From Hymenobacter amundsenii (GTDB taxonomy: Bacteria > Bacteroidota > Bacteroidia > Cytophagales > Hymenobacteraceae): a DNA stretch of 64,000 bases. Within the stretch, counting starts at the first letter, position 1; each line of letters opens with the position of its first letter. Where the stretch lies: assembly GCF_002204745.1 (NCBI RefSeq), contig NZ_NIRR01000015.1, positions 29,236 through 93,235 of the forward strand. The letters run 5' to 3'. The position numbers and the translations under genes were made by a program. Shown here in pieces: positions 57,000-64,000 of this stretch. The notes under the pieces were generated by a model that saw only the letters and a list, made by a program, of their open reading frames with translations, was not told where the DNA came from and did no database searches.

Positions 57000-59231
57000 T
57001 TACAGCAGCTTGTCGAGCAGGATGGGCAGGTCGCGGACGCGCTTGCCGGTGGCGTGGAAAACAGCGTTGGCAATGGCGGCCGTTACCCCGAGCATGCCCA
57101 CTTCGCCGATGCCCTTCACGCCCAGCGGGTTTACGATGTCGTCGTCTTCGTGCACAAAGATGACGTCGATGTGGGGAATATCGGCGTTGACGGGGATGTG
57201 GTACTCGGCGAAGTTGTGGTTCACGTAACGGCCGAACTTATGGTCCATGATGGTTTCTTCCATCAGGGCCATGCCCAGGCCCCACACCACCGAGCCCAGC
57301 ACCTGCGAGCGGGCCGTTTTCTGGTTGAGAATGCGGCCGGCGGCCACGGCACTCACCACCCGCGTCACCTTAATGGTGCCCAGGTCCTCGTCTACCTCCA
57401 CTTCGGCGAAGGCCACGTTGTGGGAGTGCAGCGAGTAGGGCTGTTGCTTGGCCATGTTGGGTTGGGCCGAGCTATCGGCTTCAAGCTGGGTTTCGCCGCT
57501 GGCTTGCAGCACGTCGCGCAGCACCACGGCCTGGTCGTGGTCGAGGCGCAGGCGCAGCTGGCCGTTCACGAACTCCACGTCGTCATACTTGGCGCCCTTC
57601 AGGGGCGAGTCGGCGGGTTTCTGGGCCAGCTTGAGGATTTTCTCGCCCAGCGCGTCGCAGGCATCTTTCACGGCCGTGCCCACCGAGGCGGCGGTCCAGG
57701 AGCCGCCCTGGATGGGGGCTTCGGGCTGGTCGGTGTCGCCCAGCTCGAACGTAACGGCCTCCAGGGGCAGGCCCAGGGTTTCGGCCGCAATCTGGGTCAT
57801 GATGGTGTAGGTGCCGGTGCCGTTTTCGCCGGTGCCGCTGCGCACCGTCAGCTTGCCATCAGCCGATATAATGGCCTTGGCCGCCGACTTTTTCTGGGCG
57901 GCATCCCAGACGCCCCCACCCATGCCCATGCCCACCAGCTTGCCGTTGGCGCGCATCGAGCGGGGCTCCTGGGAGCGGGTTTCCCAGCCAAATTTCGCGG
58001 CGGCCTGCTGGTAGCACTCGCGCAGCTTCTTGCTCGAAAAGGGCTTGTCCACGTTCTGGTCGCGGTCGGCGTAGTTGCGCAGCCGGAATTCGAGCGGGTC
58101 GAGGCCGGCGGCGTAGGCCATTTCGTCCATGGCAACCTCCAGGCCCACGTTGCCCGAGGCCGCACCCGGCGCCCGCATATCCTGGGGCGAGTAAATGTCG
58201 AGTTTGGCCAGCTCGTAGCCCAGCTTCACGTTCTCGCACTGATACAGCATGCCCGACCAGTTGACGATGTTCTCGGTATAGTCCTCGAACTGCGAGGTTT
58301 CGTGCAGGGCGTGATGTTGTAACGAGGCCAGGGTGCCGTCGGGGTTGGTACCCATCTTCAGCAGCTGCAGCGTGTTGGGCCGGTGACCAATGCTGAACAT
58401 CTGCTGGCGCGTGAGCGTGACGCGCACCGAGCGTTTGAGCTCCAGCGAAGCCAGCACGGCCATAAACACCGAGTACTGGGGCCGCAGCCCGGCGCCGAAA
58501 CCGCCGCCCATAAACTGGTTCACGACCCGGCAATCTTCCTTTTTAAGGCCGAACACGCTGGTCAGGTAGTTCTGGACGTTGAAGACACCCTGGGTTTTGT
58601 CGTATGCAGTTATTTTGCCGTCGCCGCGCCACTCCACGGTCGTCGTGAACAGCTCCATGGGGTTGTGGTGCTGGGCCCCGTGGGCGTACTCGGCCTCGAT
58701 GCTGTGGGTGGCATTCGCCAGAGCTTTATCGGGGTTGCCGCGGGGGGGCGGTGGCGGCTGGAAACCGGCCTTGCCTTTGCCCGGCACGAACCCTTCGGTG
58801 CGCTTGGCTTCCAGGTTGGTTTCGTGGGCCTCCTGCTCGTAGTCGATACGCAGCAAAGCGGCGGCGTAGCGGGCCAGCTCGAATGTATCGGCCACCACCA
58901 GGGCGATAGGCTGCTGATTGAAGGTGATATCGGGCGCGTGCAGGGGCCGGAAGGGTGAGCCGCCGGGGGCAATCTGGTCTTTATAGCTCTTATCGAGCCA
59001 GGCCAGATGCGGCACGTTCTCGTGTGAAAACACCTCCAGCACGCCCGGCAAGGCGCGCACCTCATCGGCATGAATTTTCAGGATTTTGCCCTTGGCGATA
59101 GGGCTGCTCACCACGTAGCCGTAGGCCAGGTCGGGCACGTTAAATTCGCCCGAGTAGTGCGCCGCGCCCGCTACTTTCAGCGGCCCGTCTACGCGGTTGG
59201 GGGCTTTGCCGATATGGTTGGTCTGGGTCAT
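57000..59231 (-). CDS. Molybdenum hydroxylase large subunit (YagR/PaoC type)
   Basis: Xanthine dehydrogenase family molybdopterin-binding subunit, 743 residues, without signal peptide. ANRVDGPLKVAGAAHYSGEF opens the first domain. Cofactor and active-site stretches follow: NQFMGGGFGAGLRPQ, DMRAPGAASGNVGLEVAMDE and GSWTAASVGTA. The catalytic glutamate is in GVKGIGEVGMLGVTAAI (Glu710). Partner subunits are encoded just upstream. Such enzymes oxidise aldehydes or purines; the substrate here is not fixed. Two truncated copies of its 3' end lie downstream. Confidence 0.95.
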   Translation of the reverse strand: MTQTNHIGKAPNRVDGPLKVAGAAHYSGEFNVPDLAYGYVVSSPIAKGKILKIHADEVRALPGVLEVFSHENVPHLAWLDKSYKDQIAPGGSPFRPLHAPDITFNQQPIALVVADTFELARYAAALLRIDYEQEAHETNLEAKRTEGFVPGKGKAGFQPPPPPRGNPDKALANATHSIEAEYAHGAQHHNPMELFTTTVEWRGDGKITAYDKTQGVFNVQNYLTSVFGLKKEDCRVVNQFMGGGFGAGLRPQYSVFMAVLASLELKRSVRVTLTRQQMFSIGHRPNTLQLLKMGTNPDGTLASLQHHALHETSQFEDYTENIVNWSGMLYQCENVKLGYELAKLDIYSPQDMRAPGAASGNVGLEVAMDEMAYAAGLDPLEFRLRNYADRDQNVDKPFSSKKLRECYQQAAAKFGWETRSQEPRSMRANGKLVGMGMGGGVWDAAQKKSAAKAIISADGKLTVRSGTGENGTGTYTIMTQIAAETLGLPLEAVTFELGDTDQPEAPIQGGSWTAASVGTAVKDACDALGEKILKLAQKPADSPLKGAKYDDVEFVNGQLRLRLDHDQAVVLRDVLQASGETQLEADSSAQPNMAKQQPYSLHSHNVAFAEVEVDEDLGTIKVTRVVSAVAAGRILNQKTARSQVLGSVVWGLGMALMEETIMDHKFGRYVNHNFAEYHIPVNADIPHIDVIFVHEDDDIVNPLGVKGIGEVGMLGVTAAIANAVFHATGKRVRDLPILLDKLL

Positions 59232-59242
59232 GATTCTTGATT

Positions 59243-59278
59243 TAAGCTGTTAGCTATTAGCTGATGGCTGTTAGCTTT
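59243..59278. repeat. AGCTGTTAGCTATTAGCTG half-repeat inside oxidase operon
   Basis: Single arm (AAGCTGTTAGCTATTAGC, then TGATGGCTGTTAGCTTT) of the element found at 6644-6770 between the RND genes. It sits in the 125-base gap between the large and FAD subunits. Confidence 0.75.
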
Positions 59279-59356
59279 CTGACTGATTAACAATCTAGTA
59301 GCAGTCTTACCGGAATGAAACTGCGGTTTTGCCTGCCGTCTACCTCACCCCCGGCC

Positions 59357-60376
59357 CTACTGGCCGCCCAAGTAAACGTCGCCGGCCACCTGCTGGCCTT
59401 CGGCGGCCTGCTTGAGGGCCCGCACGATGGCCCGGCGGGCCAGCTCAATCTTGAAATCGTTGGAGCCCCGGCCCACGGCGTTGGCCACCACATGGGCGGC
59501 CACGCGGCCGAAGGTTTCGGCGGTGGCGGGCTGCCCCTTCAGTAGCTGCTCGGCCGATTGGTCGCGCCAAGGCTTGTGGGCCACGCCGCCCAGGGCCAGG
59601 CGGGCCTCCGTGATGGTGTCGCCGTCCATTTCCAGCCCTACCGCCACGCTTACCAGGGCGAAGGCGTAGGAATGCCTGTCCCGGAGCTTGAGGTAGGCGA
59701 AGTGCTTGGCGAAGCCTTTTTCCGGCAAATCGAGTGAGGTAATCAACTCGCCTTCGGTTAGGGTATTATCCAGTTCGGGTTGGTCGCCGGGCAGGCGGTG
59801 GAAGTCCTCGAAGGCAATGCTTCGCTCGCCGTGGGGGCCGCTCACGCGCACGGTGGGCGCGAGGGCTGCCAGGGCTACGCACATATCCGAGGGGTGGGTG
59901 GCAATGCAGGCCTCACTGGTGCCCAGGATGCCACATACCCGGTTGAAGCCCCCAATAGCTGAGCAGCCCGAGCCCGGCTCCCGCTTGTTGCAGGGCGTGG
60001 CAATGTCATAGAAATAGTAGCAACGGGTGCGCTGCATGAGGTTGCCGCCGTTGGTAGCCGCGTTGCGCAGCTGGGGCGAGGCGCCCGCCAGAATAGCCTG
60101 GTTCAGCACCGGATACCGCGCCTTCACCTGTTCGTTCCAGGCGGTATCGGAGTTGGTGGCCGTGGCCCCGAGGCGCAGGCCGCCATTGGGCAGGTCTTCA
60201 ATTTTGGAAAGCGGCAGCTTGGCCACGTTGACCAGATGCGCGGGCTGCTCCACGTTCATCTTCATCAGGTCAATCAGGTTGGTGCCGCCGCCCACGTAGG
60301 CCGAGCCGTCGTGGCCGGCCTTGTCGCGCACCGCATCGGCCACATCGGTGGCCCGGGAGTAGGTGAAAGGATACAT
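59357..60376 (-). CDS. Molybdenum hydroxylase FAD subunit (YagS/PaoB type)
   Basis: FAD-binding subunit of 339 residues. YPFTYSRATDVADAV, YVGGGTNLIDLMKM and LRLGATATNSD build the FAD domain. A cysteine-rich insert, RTRCYYFYDIATPCNKREPG then SGCSAIGG and CGILG, matches the extra [4Fe-4S] loop of PaoB-type subunits. ATHPSDMCVALAAL and the C-terminal CO_deh_flav_C domain (EARLALGGVAHKPWR) follow. It lies between the iron-sulfur and large subunit genes in the same direction. Confidence 0.95.
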   Translation of the reverse strand: MYPFTYSRATDVADAVRDKAGHDGSAYVGGGTNLIDLMKMNVEQPAHLVNVAKLPLSKIEDLPNGGLRLGATATNSDTAWNEQVKARYPVLNQAILAGASPQLRNAATNGGNLMQRTRCYYFYDIATPCNKREPGSGCSAIGGFNRVCGILGTSEACIATHPSDMCVALAALAPTVRVSGPHGERSIAFEDFHRLPGDQPELDNTLTEGELITSLDLPEKGFAKHFAYLKLRDRHSYAFALVSVAVGLEMDGDTITEARLALGGVAHKPWRDQSAEQLLKGQPATAETFGRVAAHVVANAVGRGSNDFKIELARRAIVRALKQAAEGQQVAGDVYLGGQ

Positions 60377-60395
60377 TTCTTAGAAGTGAGATATG

Positions 60396-60475
60396 AGAGG
60401 TGAGAAGTAAGACGGGGCGTGGGAAGAAGCGACTACGGCGAGGCCGAAGGTCTAACCTCTCACTTCTCCTGTCTC
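60396..60475. repeat. Imperfect AGAGGTGAGAAGT inverted repeat in oxidase operon
   Basis: AGAGGTGAGAAGT and ACCTCTCACTTCTC flank about 50 unpaired bases in the gap between the FAD and iron-sulfur subunit genes. Weak pairing. Confidence 0.4.
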
Positions 60476-60993
60476 CCTTCTGAGTCAACAACTTCTTTCA
60501 CCGCGTCGAGAATACCAACGTAGGCACCGCAGCGGCAGAGGTTACCGCTCATCAGTTCCTTGATTTCGGCTTCGGAGTGGGCGCGACCCTCGTTGAGCAG
60601 GCCCTGGGCCGAGCAAATCTGGCCGGGGGTGCAGTAGCCGCACTGGAAAGCGTCGTGGTCGACGAAGGCCTGTTGCAGCGGGCTGAGGTTGTCGGGGGTA
60701 CCCAGACCCTCAATGGTCGTAATGTCATCGTCCTCGTGCATCACGGCCAGCGTAAGGCAGCTGTTGATGCGGCGGCCGTTCACGAGCACCGTGCAGGCGC
60801 CGCACTGGCCATGGTCACAGCCCTTTTTGGTGCCCGTAAGGTGGGCGTACTCGCGCAGGGCGTCGAGCAGGCTGGTCCAGGGCGCGAGCTGCAGGGTTTG
60901 GGTTTGGCCGTTGATGGTCAGGCGCACCGGGCTGGTGGGCACCGGCGCGGGCAGGCCACCGCTGGCGGGGGCGCTGGTAAGTAGTTGCGACAT
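60460..60993 (-). CDS. Molybdenum hydroxylase [2Fe-2S] subunit (YagT/PaoA type)
   Basis: A 177-residue electron-transfer subunit. The N-terminal ferredoxin domain has GCDHGQCGACTVLVNG and INSCLTL. The second domain has AFQCGYCTPGQI and MSGNLCRCGAYVGI, giving two [2Fe-2S] sites. The first 20 residues are Ala/Pro-rich; PaoA is exported by Tat, but no twin-arginine is visible here, so the complex is probably cytosolic. It leads the leftward operon. The ATG at 60993 was preferred to one 11 codons upstream. Confidence 0.95.
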   Translation of the reverse strand: MSQLLTSAPASGGLPAPVPTSPVRLTINGQTQTLQLAPWTSLLDALREYAHLTGTKKGCDHGQCGACTVLVNGRRINSCLTLAVMHEDDDITTIEGLGTPDNLSPLQQAFVDHDAFQCGYCTPGQICSAQGLLNEGRAHSEAEIKELMSGNLCRCGAYVGILDAVKEVVDSEGRQEK

Positions 60994-61205
60994 AAGAAAA
61001 GAATAGAAGTGGTGGTGGAGCGGCAAGCGCTTGACAATGCCGATGCGCTGTTCTGGTGTACGCCCGCAGCTAGAGTAGCGTTATGCTTAAAGCCACATTC
61101 CCCCGCCACCCAAACCAACGAAGCAAGCGGCTAGCCGATTAGCCTGTCCGACTTGCGCCGTTGTGCGTAGTTTAGCAGCCGTATTGTATAGCCAAGTCTG
61201 TTTCC

Positions 61206-62450
61206 GTGAAATATCTACTCTTTCTATTGCTGGCGGCCCTTGGTGCCGCTGCCCCGGCCCGGGCCACCCCTATTCTGCAGGTTCACCTGCAAATCGAGCC
61301 GGCAACGCACACCTTCACCTGCCGCTACCGCTTCACCCTGCCCGCTTCCGATACGACATCGGTAGTGCGGCTGAACCTGAGTAGCCGCTTTAAGCTGCAA
61401 CCAGTACTAGCCCCACGGGCTGAACAGGCACGCGCTGTGCCAGTGGTGTATGCGGGCGATTCGCTCCAGCAGATTCAGGTTCGCTACGCCCCCAACCCGC
61501 GCCAAAGCCGCTACATTGAGTTGGTCTATGCGGGTAGCATCAGTGAGACGAATTATACCAACCACGTAGCTTTTCTCAGCGGCCACAGCAACTGGCTGCC
61601 CTTCCGCCCCCTCCAGGAGTACGAGGTGCTGCCTTACCAGTTAGTGGTGCGGGTGCCGCCCGGTTACCAGGTTCGCAGCACCTCCCCGCCCAGCCAGCAA
61701 AAGGCTGGGCGCTGGACCTTTCGAGGCACAACCAGCGCCATCGAACTCACGGCCTTTGTGGCCAAGCAGTTCTATCCGGTCGTAGCCGCTACCGGCCCGG
61801 CCATTACGCTGCTTAAAACCGGCAGCCCGCCGGCCCGGCCCGATTCGGTCATGCTACGGCAGGCGGAAGCCGTTGCGGCGTTCTACAACCGCACTATCGG
61901 ACGGCTGGATTCCATTGCCCGGTTCACCGTTTTCCTGCCCGGCACCAACAGCGAAGCGTACGGGCTGCTGGACAACGCCACCGTTATCACGTACGATGAT
62001 TTTGATGTGGCGAAAACGGAAGACCTGCTGGTTATGGCCCACGAAATCAGCCATAAGTGGTGGGCCTACGGTTCCTTCCATGATGAAACCGACTGGCTTA
62101 ACGAAGCCTTTGCCACCTATTCCAGCCTGCTTTACCTGCAAGCCAGCGGCGACGAAGCGAGCTACCAGAAGGAGCTTAGCCGCCTCGCGCAAACCACTCC
62201 TGGCACCCCACCGCTTTGGGGTTTCGACCGCTACGCGCACGAGTACCCCATGCACCGCCGCGTGATTTACAACAAGGGCACCGGCATCCTGCACGCGTTG
62301 CGCACCCGCATCGGCACCGAGCAGTTCGTGGCCCTGCTGGCCCAATCCGCCGCCCAGAAAACCAGCACCACCACGGATTTCCTGCAACTGGTGAAGCAGA
62401 TAGCCGGGCCGGAAACCAGCGCTTGGCTACTGGCAGAGCTGAAGCGGTAA
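61206..62450 (+). CDS. Secreted M1-like metallopeptidase
   Basis: A 414-residue exported protein starting at GTG, with signal peptide (LLFLLLAALGAAAPARA). The zinc site is VMAHEISHKWWAYG (His279, Glu280, His283) and TDWLNEAFATYSS (Glu300). Between the second His and that Glu are 16 residues, where classical M1 enzymes have 18. No GAMEN motif was identified; the nearest region is SEAYGLLDNATVITYDD. It is shorter than typical aminopeptidases and lacks the C-terminal helical domain, as in other short Bacteroidota M1-like proteins. Confidence 0.85.
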   Translation: MKYLLFLLLAALGAAAPARATPILQVHLQIEPATHTFTCRYRFTLPASDTTSVVRLNLSSRFKLQPVLAPRAEQARAVPVVYAGDSLQQIQVRYAPNPRQSRYIELVYAGSISETNYTNHVAFLSGHSNWLPFRPLQEYEVLPYQLVVRVPPGYQVRSTSPPSQQKAGRWTFRGTTSAIELTAFVAKQFYPVVAATGPAITLLKTGSPPARPDSVMLRQAEAVAAFYNRTIGRLDSIARFTVFLPGTNSEAYGLLDNATVITYDDFDVAKTEDLLVMAHEISHKWWAYGSFHDETDWLNEAFATYSSLLYLQASGDEASYQKELSRLAQTTPGTPPLWGFDRYAHEYPMHRRVIYNKGTGILHALRTRIGTEQFVALLAQSAAQKTSTTTDFLQLVKQIAGPETSAWLLAELKR

Positions 62451-62471
62451 GTATCACTTGGCCCATAACGC

Positions 62472-62527
62472 AAAACCGCCGCCCGCTACCCGACCATAAG
62501 CAGGTCGCGGCAACGAGCGGCGGTTTT
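62472..62527. terminator. Bidirectional hairpin between convergent genes
   Basis: AAAACCGCCGC / GCGGCGGTTTT (62472-62482, 62517-62527) between the peptidase and ABM genes. The A and T runs let it work in both directions. Confidence 0.75.
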
Positions 62528-62546
62528 ACTGAAGTATTAGCGGCCG

Positions 62547-62846
62547 CTACGCGCCCTTGGATGCCAGAATATCGAGCATTTCTACGGCCGGGGCCGAAGC
62601 GAACAGCTCAGGAGCCTGGGCAAACAGGGCCTCGGCCACCTTACCGCTCAAATGGGCCTTGCGGCCGGACTCATCGGCAAACGTATCGAAAATACCGAAG
62701 GTCGAAGGGCCCATCTGCACGCCGTACCAGGTGGCGGTATCGGGCTCCTGCTCCACCAGCGCCAAGCCGCCGCGCAGAAAATCGGCCACTTCCTGCTCTT
62801 TGCCGGGCTTGGCTTCGAGACGTACGAACAATCCTACTTTTACCAT
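62547..62846 (-). CDS. Antibiotic biosynthesis monooxygenase (ABM) family protein
   Basis: A 99-residue dimeric ferredoxin-like-fold protein: VGLFVRLEAKPGKEQEVADF, TATWYGVQMGPSTFGIFDTF and RKAHLSGKVAEAL match the ABM domain. Members include cofactor-less quinone monooxygenases and heme-degrading enzymes; catalytic residues differ between them and no function can be fixed. A 13-bp hairpin lies upstream. Confidence 0.9.
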   Translation of the reverse strand: MVKVGLFVRLEAKPGKEQEVADFLRGGLALVEQEPDTATWYGVQMGPSTFGIFDTFADESGRKAHLSGKVAEALFAQAPELFASAPAVEMLDILASKGA

Positions 62847-62902
62847 AAGAGTGGGGCTTAAAAGGGTAGACCTGTAGGACCGGCTCGATAGTAGAAGGTT
62901 TT

Positions 62903-62952
62903 GGGCGCTGCCTTTCGGCCTCCTGCTTTCGAGGGGCCAAAAGGCAGCGCCC
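62903..62952. repeat. Hairpin GGGCGCTGCCTTT / AAAGGCAGCGCCC
   Basis: Perfect 13-bp stem (62903-62915, 62940-62952), extended by GGCC/GGCC near the loop. It lies in the 284-base gap between the divergent ABM and ThuA genes; nothing else of note is visible there. Confidence 0.6.
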
Positions 62953-63130
62953 GTTAGGTAGGCTAGCGTATAATCAGCCGCTTATATGGCATTAACTCAT
63001 TCATAAATAGCTTTTTAAAAACCTATCTTACCAGAAAGACGGCCATCCCCCGCTCTCCAGACTTGGTGGAAAGAGCAAGCAAGTCCAGCAGTTCCGGGTA
63101 CCCGAAGCTGAGCCTTAATCCCTGGAAAAC

Positions 63131-63922
63131 ATGAACACGCCCGTACTCCTGCGCCCCTACCTGCTGCTGCTGTGTCTGCTGGCCGCCGTTCTATATGGCT
63201 GCAACTCTTCCGAGGATGCTGCTGCGCCCGTCCCGGAGCCGTTACCGAAAGTGCTCGTCTTCTACAAAACGGCCGGGTTCTCTCACCCTTCTATCCCAGA
63301 TGCCATTACGGCCCTCCGGCAGTTGGGGGCGGCCAACCGCTTCGGGGTAGACACGACCAAGGTGGCGGCCAACTTCACCCCGGCCGTTTTGGCCAAGTAC
63401 AAAGCGGTTATTTTTCTGAGCACTACCGGCGACGTACTCAATGAGGTGCAGCAGCAGGCCTTTGAGCAGTACATTGGCGCCGGCAACGGGTTCGTCGGGA
63501 TTCATGCCGCCACCGATACTGAGTATGACTGGCCCTGGTACAACGGCTTGGTGGGCGCTTACTTCAACGGCCACCCCGCCATCCAGCCGGCCACGTTGAA
63601 CGTGGTGGATAAGAACCACGACGCCACGGCCTCCCTGCCCGACCAGTGGCAGCGGACGGATGAGTGGTATAATTTCCGGGACCTGTCGGCCGATGTGCGG
63701 GTATTGCTGACGCTGGATGAGCGCAGCTACTCGGGCGGTATGCATGGCAACGACCACCCCATTGCCTGGTATCACGGCTACCGGAGCGGGCGTGCTTTCT
63801 ACACGGCCGGCGGCCACACCACCGAAAGTTACCAGGAGCCGCTCTTTAGGCAGCATCTGCTGGGCGGTATCCAGTACGCCGCTGGCCTCTCGAAGCGGGT
63901 GCTAGAGCCTGTTATGGACTAG
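63131..63922 (+). CDS. ThuA domain lipoprotein
   Basis: A 263-residue lipoprotein with lipobox VLYGC (Cys24). The ThuA fold, related to glutamine amidotransferase class I, follows: VLVFYKTAGFSHPSIPDAI, AVIFLSTTGDVLN, NGFVGIHAATDTEYDWPWY, GAYFNGHPAIQPATLNV, and HPIAWYHGYRSGRAFYTAGGH. Secreted ThuA-type proteins in Bacteroidota often accompany sugar or glycoside degradation genes; no such gene is beside it. The end of the window lies 78 bases downstream. Confidence 0.93.
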   Translation: MNTPVLLRPYLLLLCLLAAVLYGCNSSEDAAAPVPEPLPKVLVFYKTAGFSHPSIPDAITALRQLGAANRFGVDTTKVAANFTPAVLAKYKAVIFLSTTGDVLNEVQQQAFEQYIGAGNGFVGIHAATDTEYDWPWYNGLVGAYFNGHPAIQPATLNVVDKNHDATASLPDQWQRTDEWYNFRDLSADVRVLLTLDERSYSGGMHGNDHPIAWYHGYRSGRAFYTAGGHTTESYQEPLFRQHLLGGIQYAAGLSKRVLEPVMD

Positions 63923-64000
63923 TGGCTCGGAAAACGCCTTTTGCCAGCAAGAGTGTCGCAAAGGCCAGGAAGTGAAATTGCTGCATGGTCAGGGCTAGGC

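Overview
The window looks like a chromosome segment of a Hymenobacter-like bacterium (Bacteroidota, Cytophagales). The coding sequence is G+C-rich. Several genes and both tRNAs are preceded by the Bacteroidota -7 motif TAnnTTTG. Gene starts mostly lack strong Shine-Dalgarno sequences. The families present (SusB-type GH97, SulP, DUF6134, DUF547, TIGR02757, fasciclin lipoproteins, 3-gene RND pumps, PaoABC/YagTSR oxidase) are typical of that group. No rRNA, prophage, transposase or CRISPR array was seen. The genus assignment is an inference.

Layout. 0-5 kb: a leftward partner-switching set (PP2C phosphatase, STAS protein, HATPase) downstream of guaB. 5-12 kb: an unassigned 0.8 kb region holding an orphan TGAGTA-N2-TACTCA operator-like palindrome, then an RND efflux operon (adaptor, pump, outer-membrane factor) and a fasciclin lipoprotein. 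12-23 kb: an SDR, a truncated DUF4136 lipoprotein, TIGR02757, a frameshifted LysM/DPBB protein, kdsB, GH97 alpha-glucosidase, a SUI1-HPP-DUF1622 operon, a DagK-like lipid kinase and gap. 23-29 kb: two identical tRNA-Glu(UUC) genes in direct orientation bracket a Crp-like regulator, DUF4260, a fused trehalose-6-phosphate synthase/phosphatase and a GH15 enzyme. 29-42 kb: transporters (MFS, bestrophin, ABC), an unrecognised secreted protein, a metalloprotease, PhzF, Fpg, an SDR, two truncated genes meeting at about 40.5 kb, a small secreted protein and a sterol-desaturase-like enzyme. 42-54 kb: SulP with a candidate attenuator leader, an SDR, an epimerase, a GT2, DUF547 and DUF6134 proteins, a HAD dehalogenase, a frameshifted flavin oxidoreductase, an acetamidase-like protein and a frameshifted MFS. 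54-61 kb: an A+T-rich insert coding for a four-helix membrane protein with a zinc ribbon, a DUF433/DUF5615 toxin-antitoxin pair, a small unknown gene, and a molybdenum hydroxylase operon whose 3' end with its terminator occurs three times. 61-64 kb: an M1-like peptidase, an ABM monooxygenase and a ThuA lipoprotein.

Two things run through the whole window. First, short palindromic interspersed repeats of several families sit in intergenic gaps, including between genes of the RND and oxidase operons. Second, at least six single-base frame disruptions break otherwise well-conserved genes (LysM/DPBB, DagK tail, SulP STAS tail, flavin oxidoreductase, MFS twice). Several lie in homopolymers, so uncorrected sequencing indels are as likely as true pseudogenes.

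The best candidates for something new are the 54.4-57.1 kb patchwork (A+T-rich membrane protein, toxin-antitoxin and repeated oxidase tails), the SulP leader RNA, and the tRNA-Glu-bracketed trehalose cassette. None can be called a new system from sequence alone.
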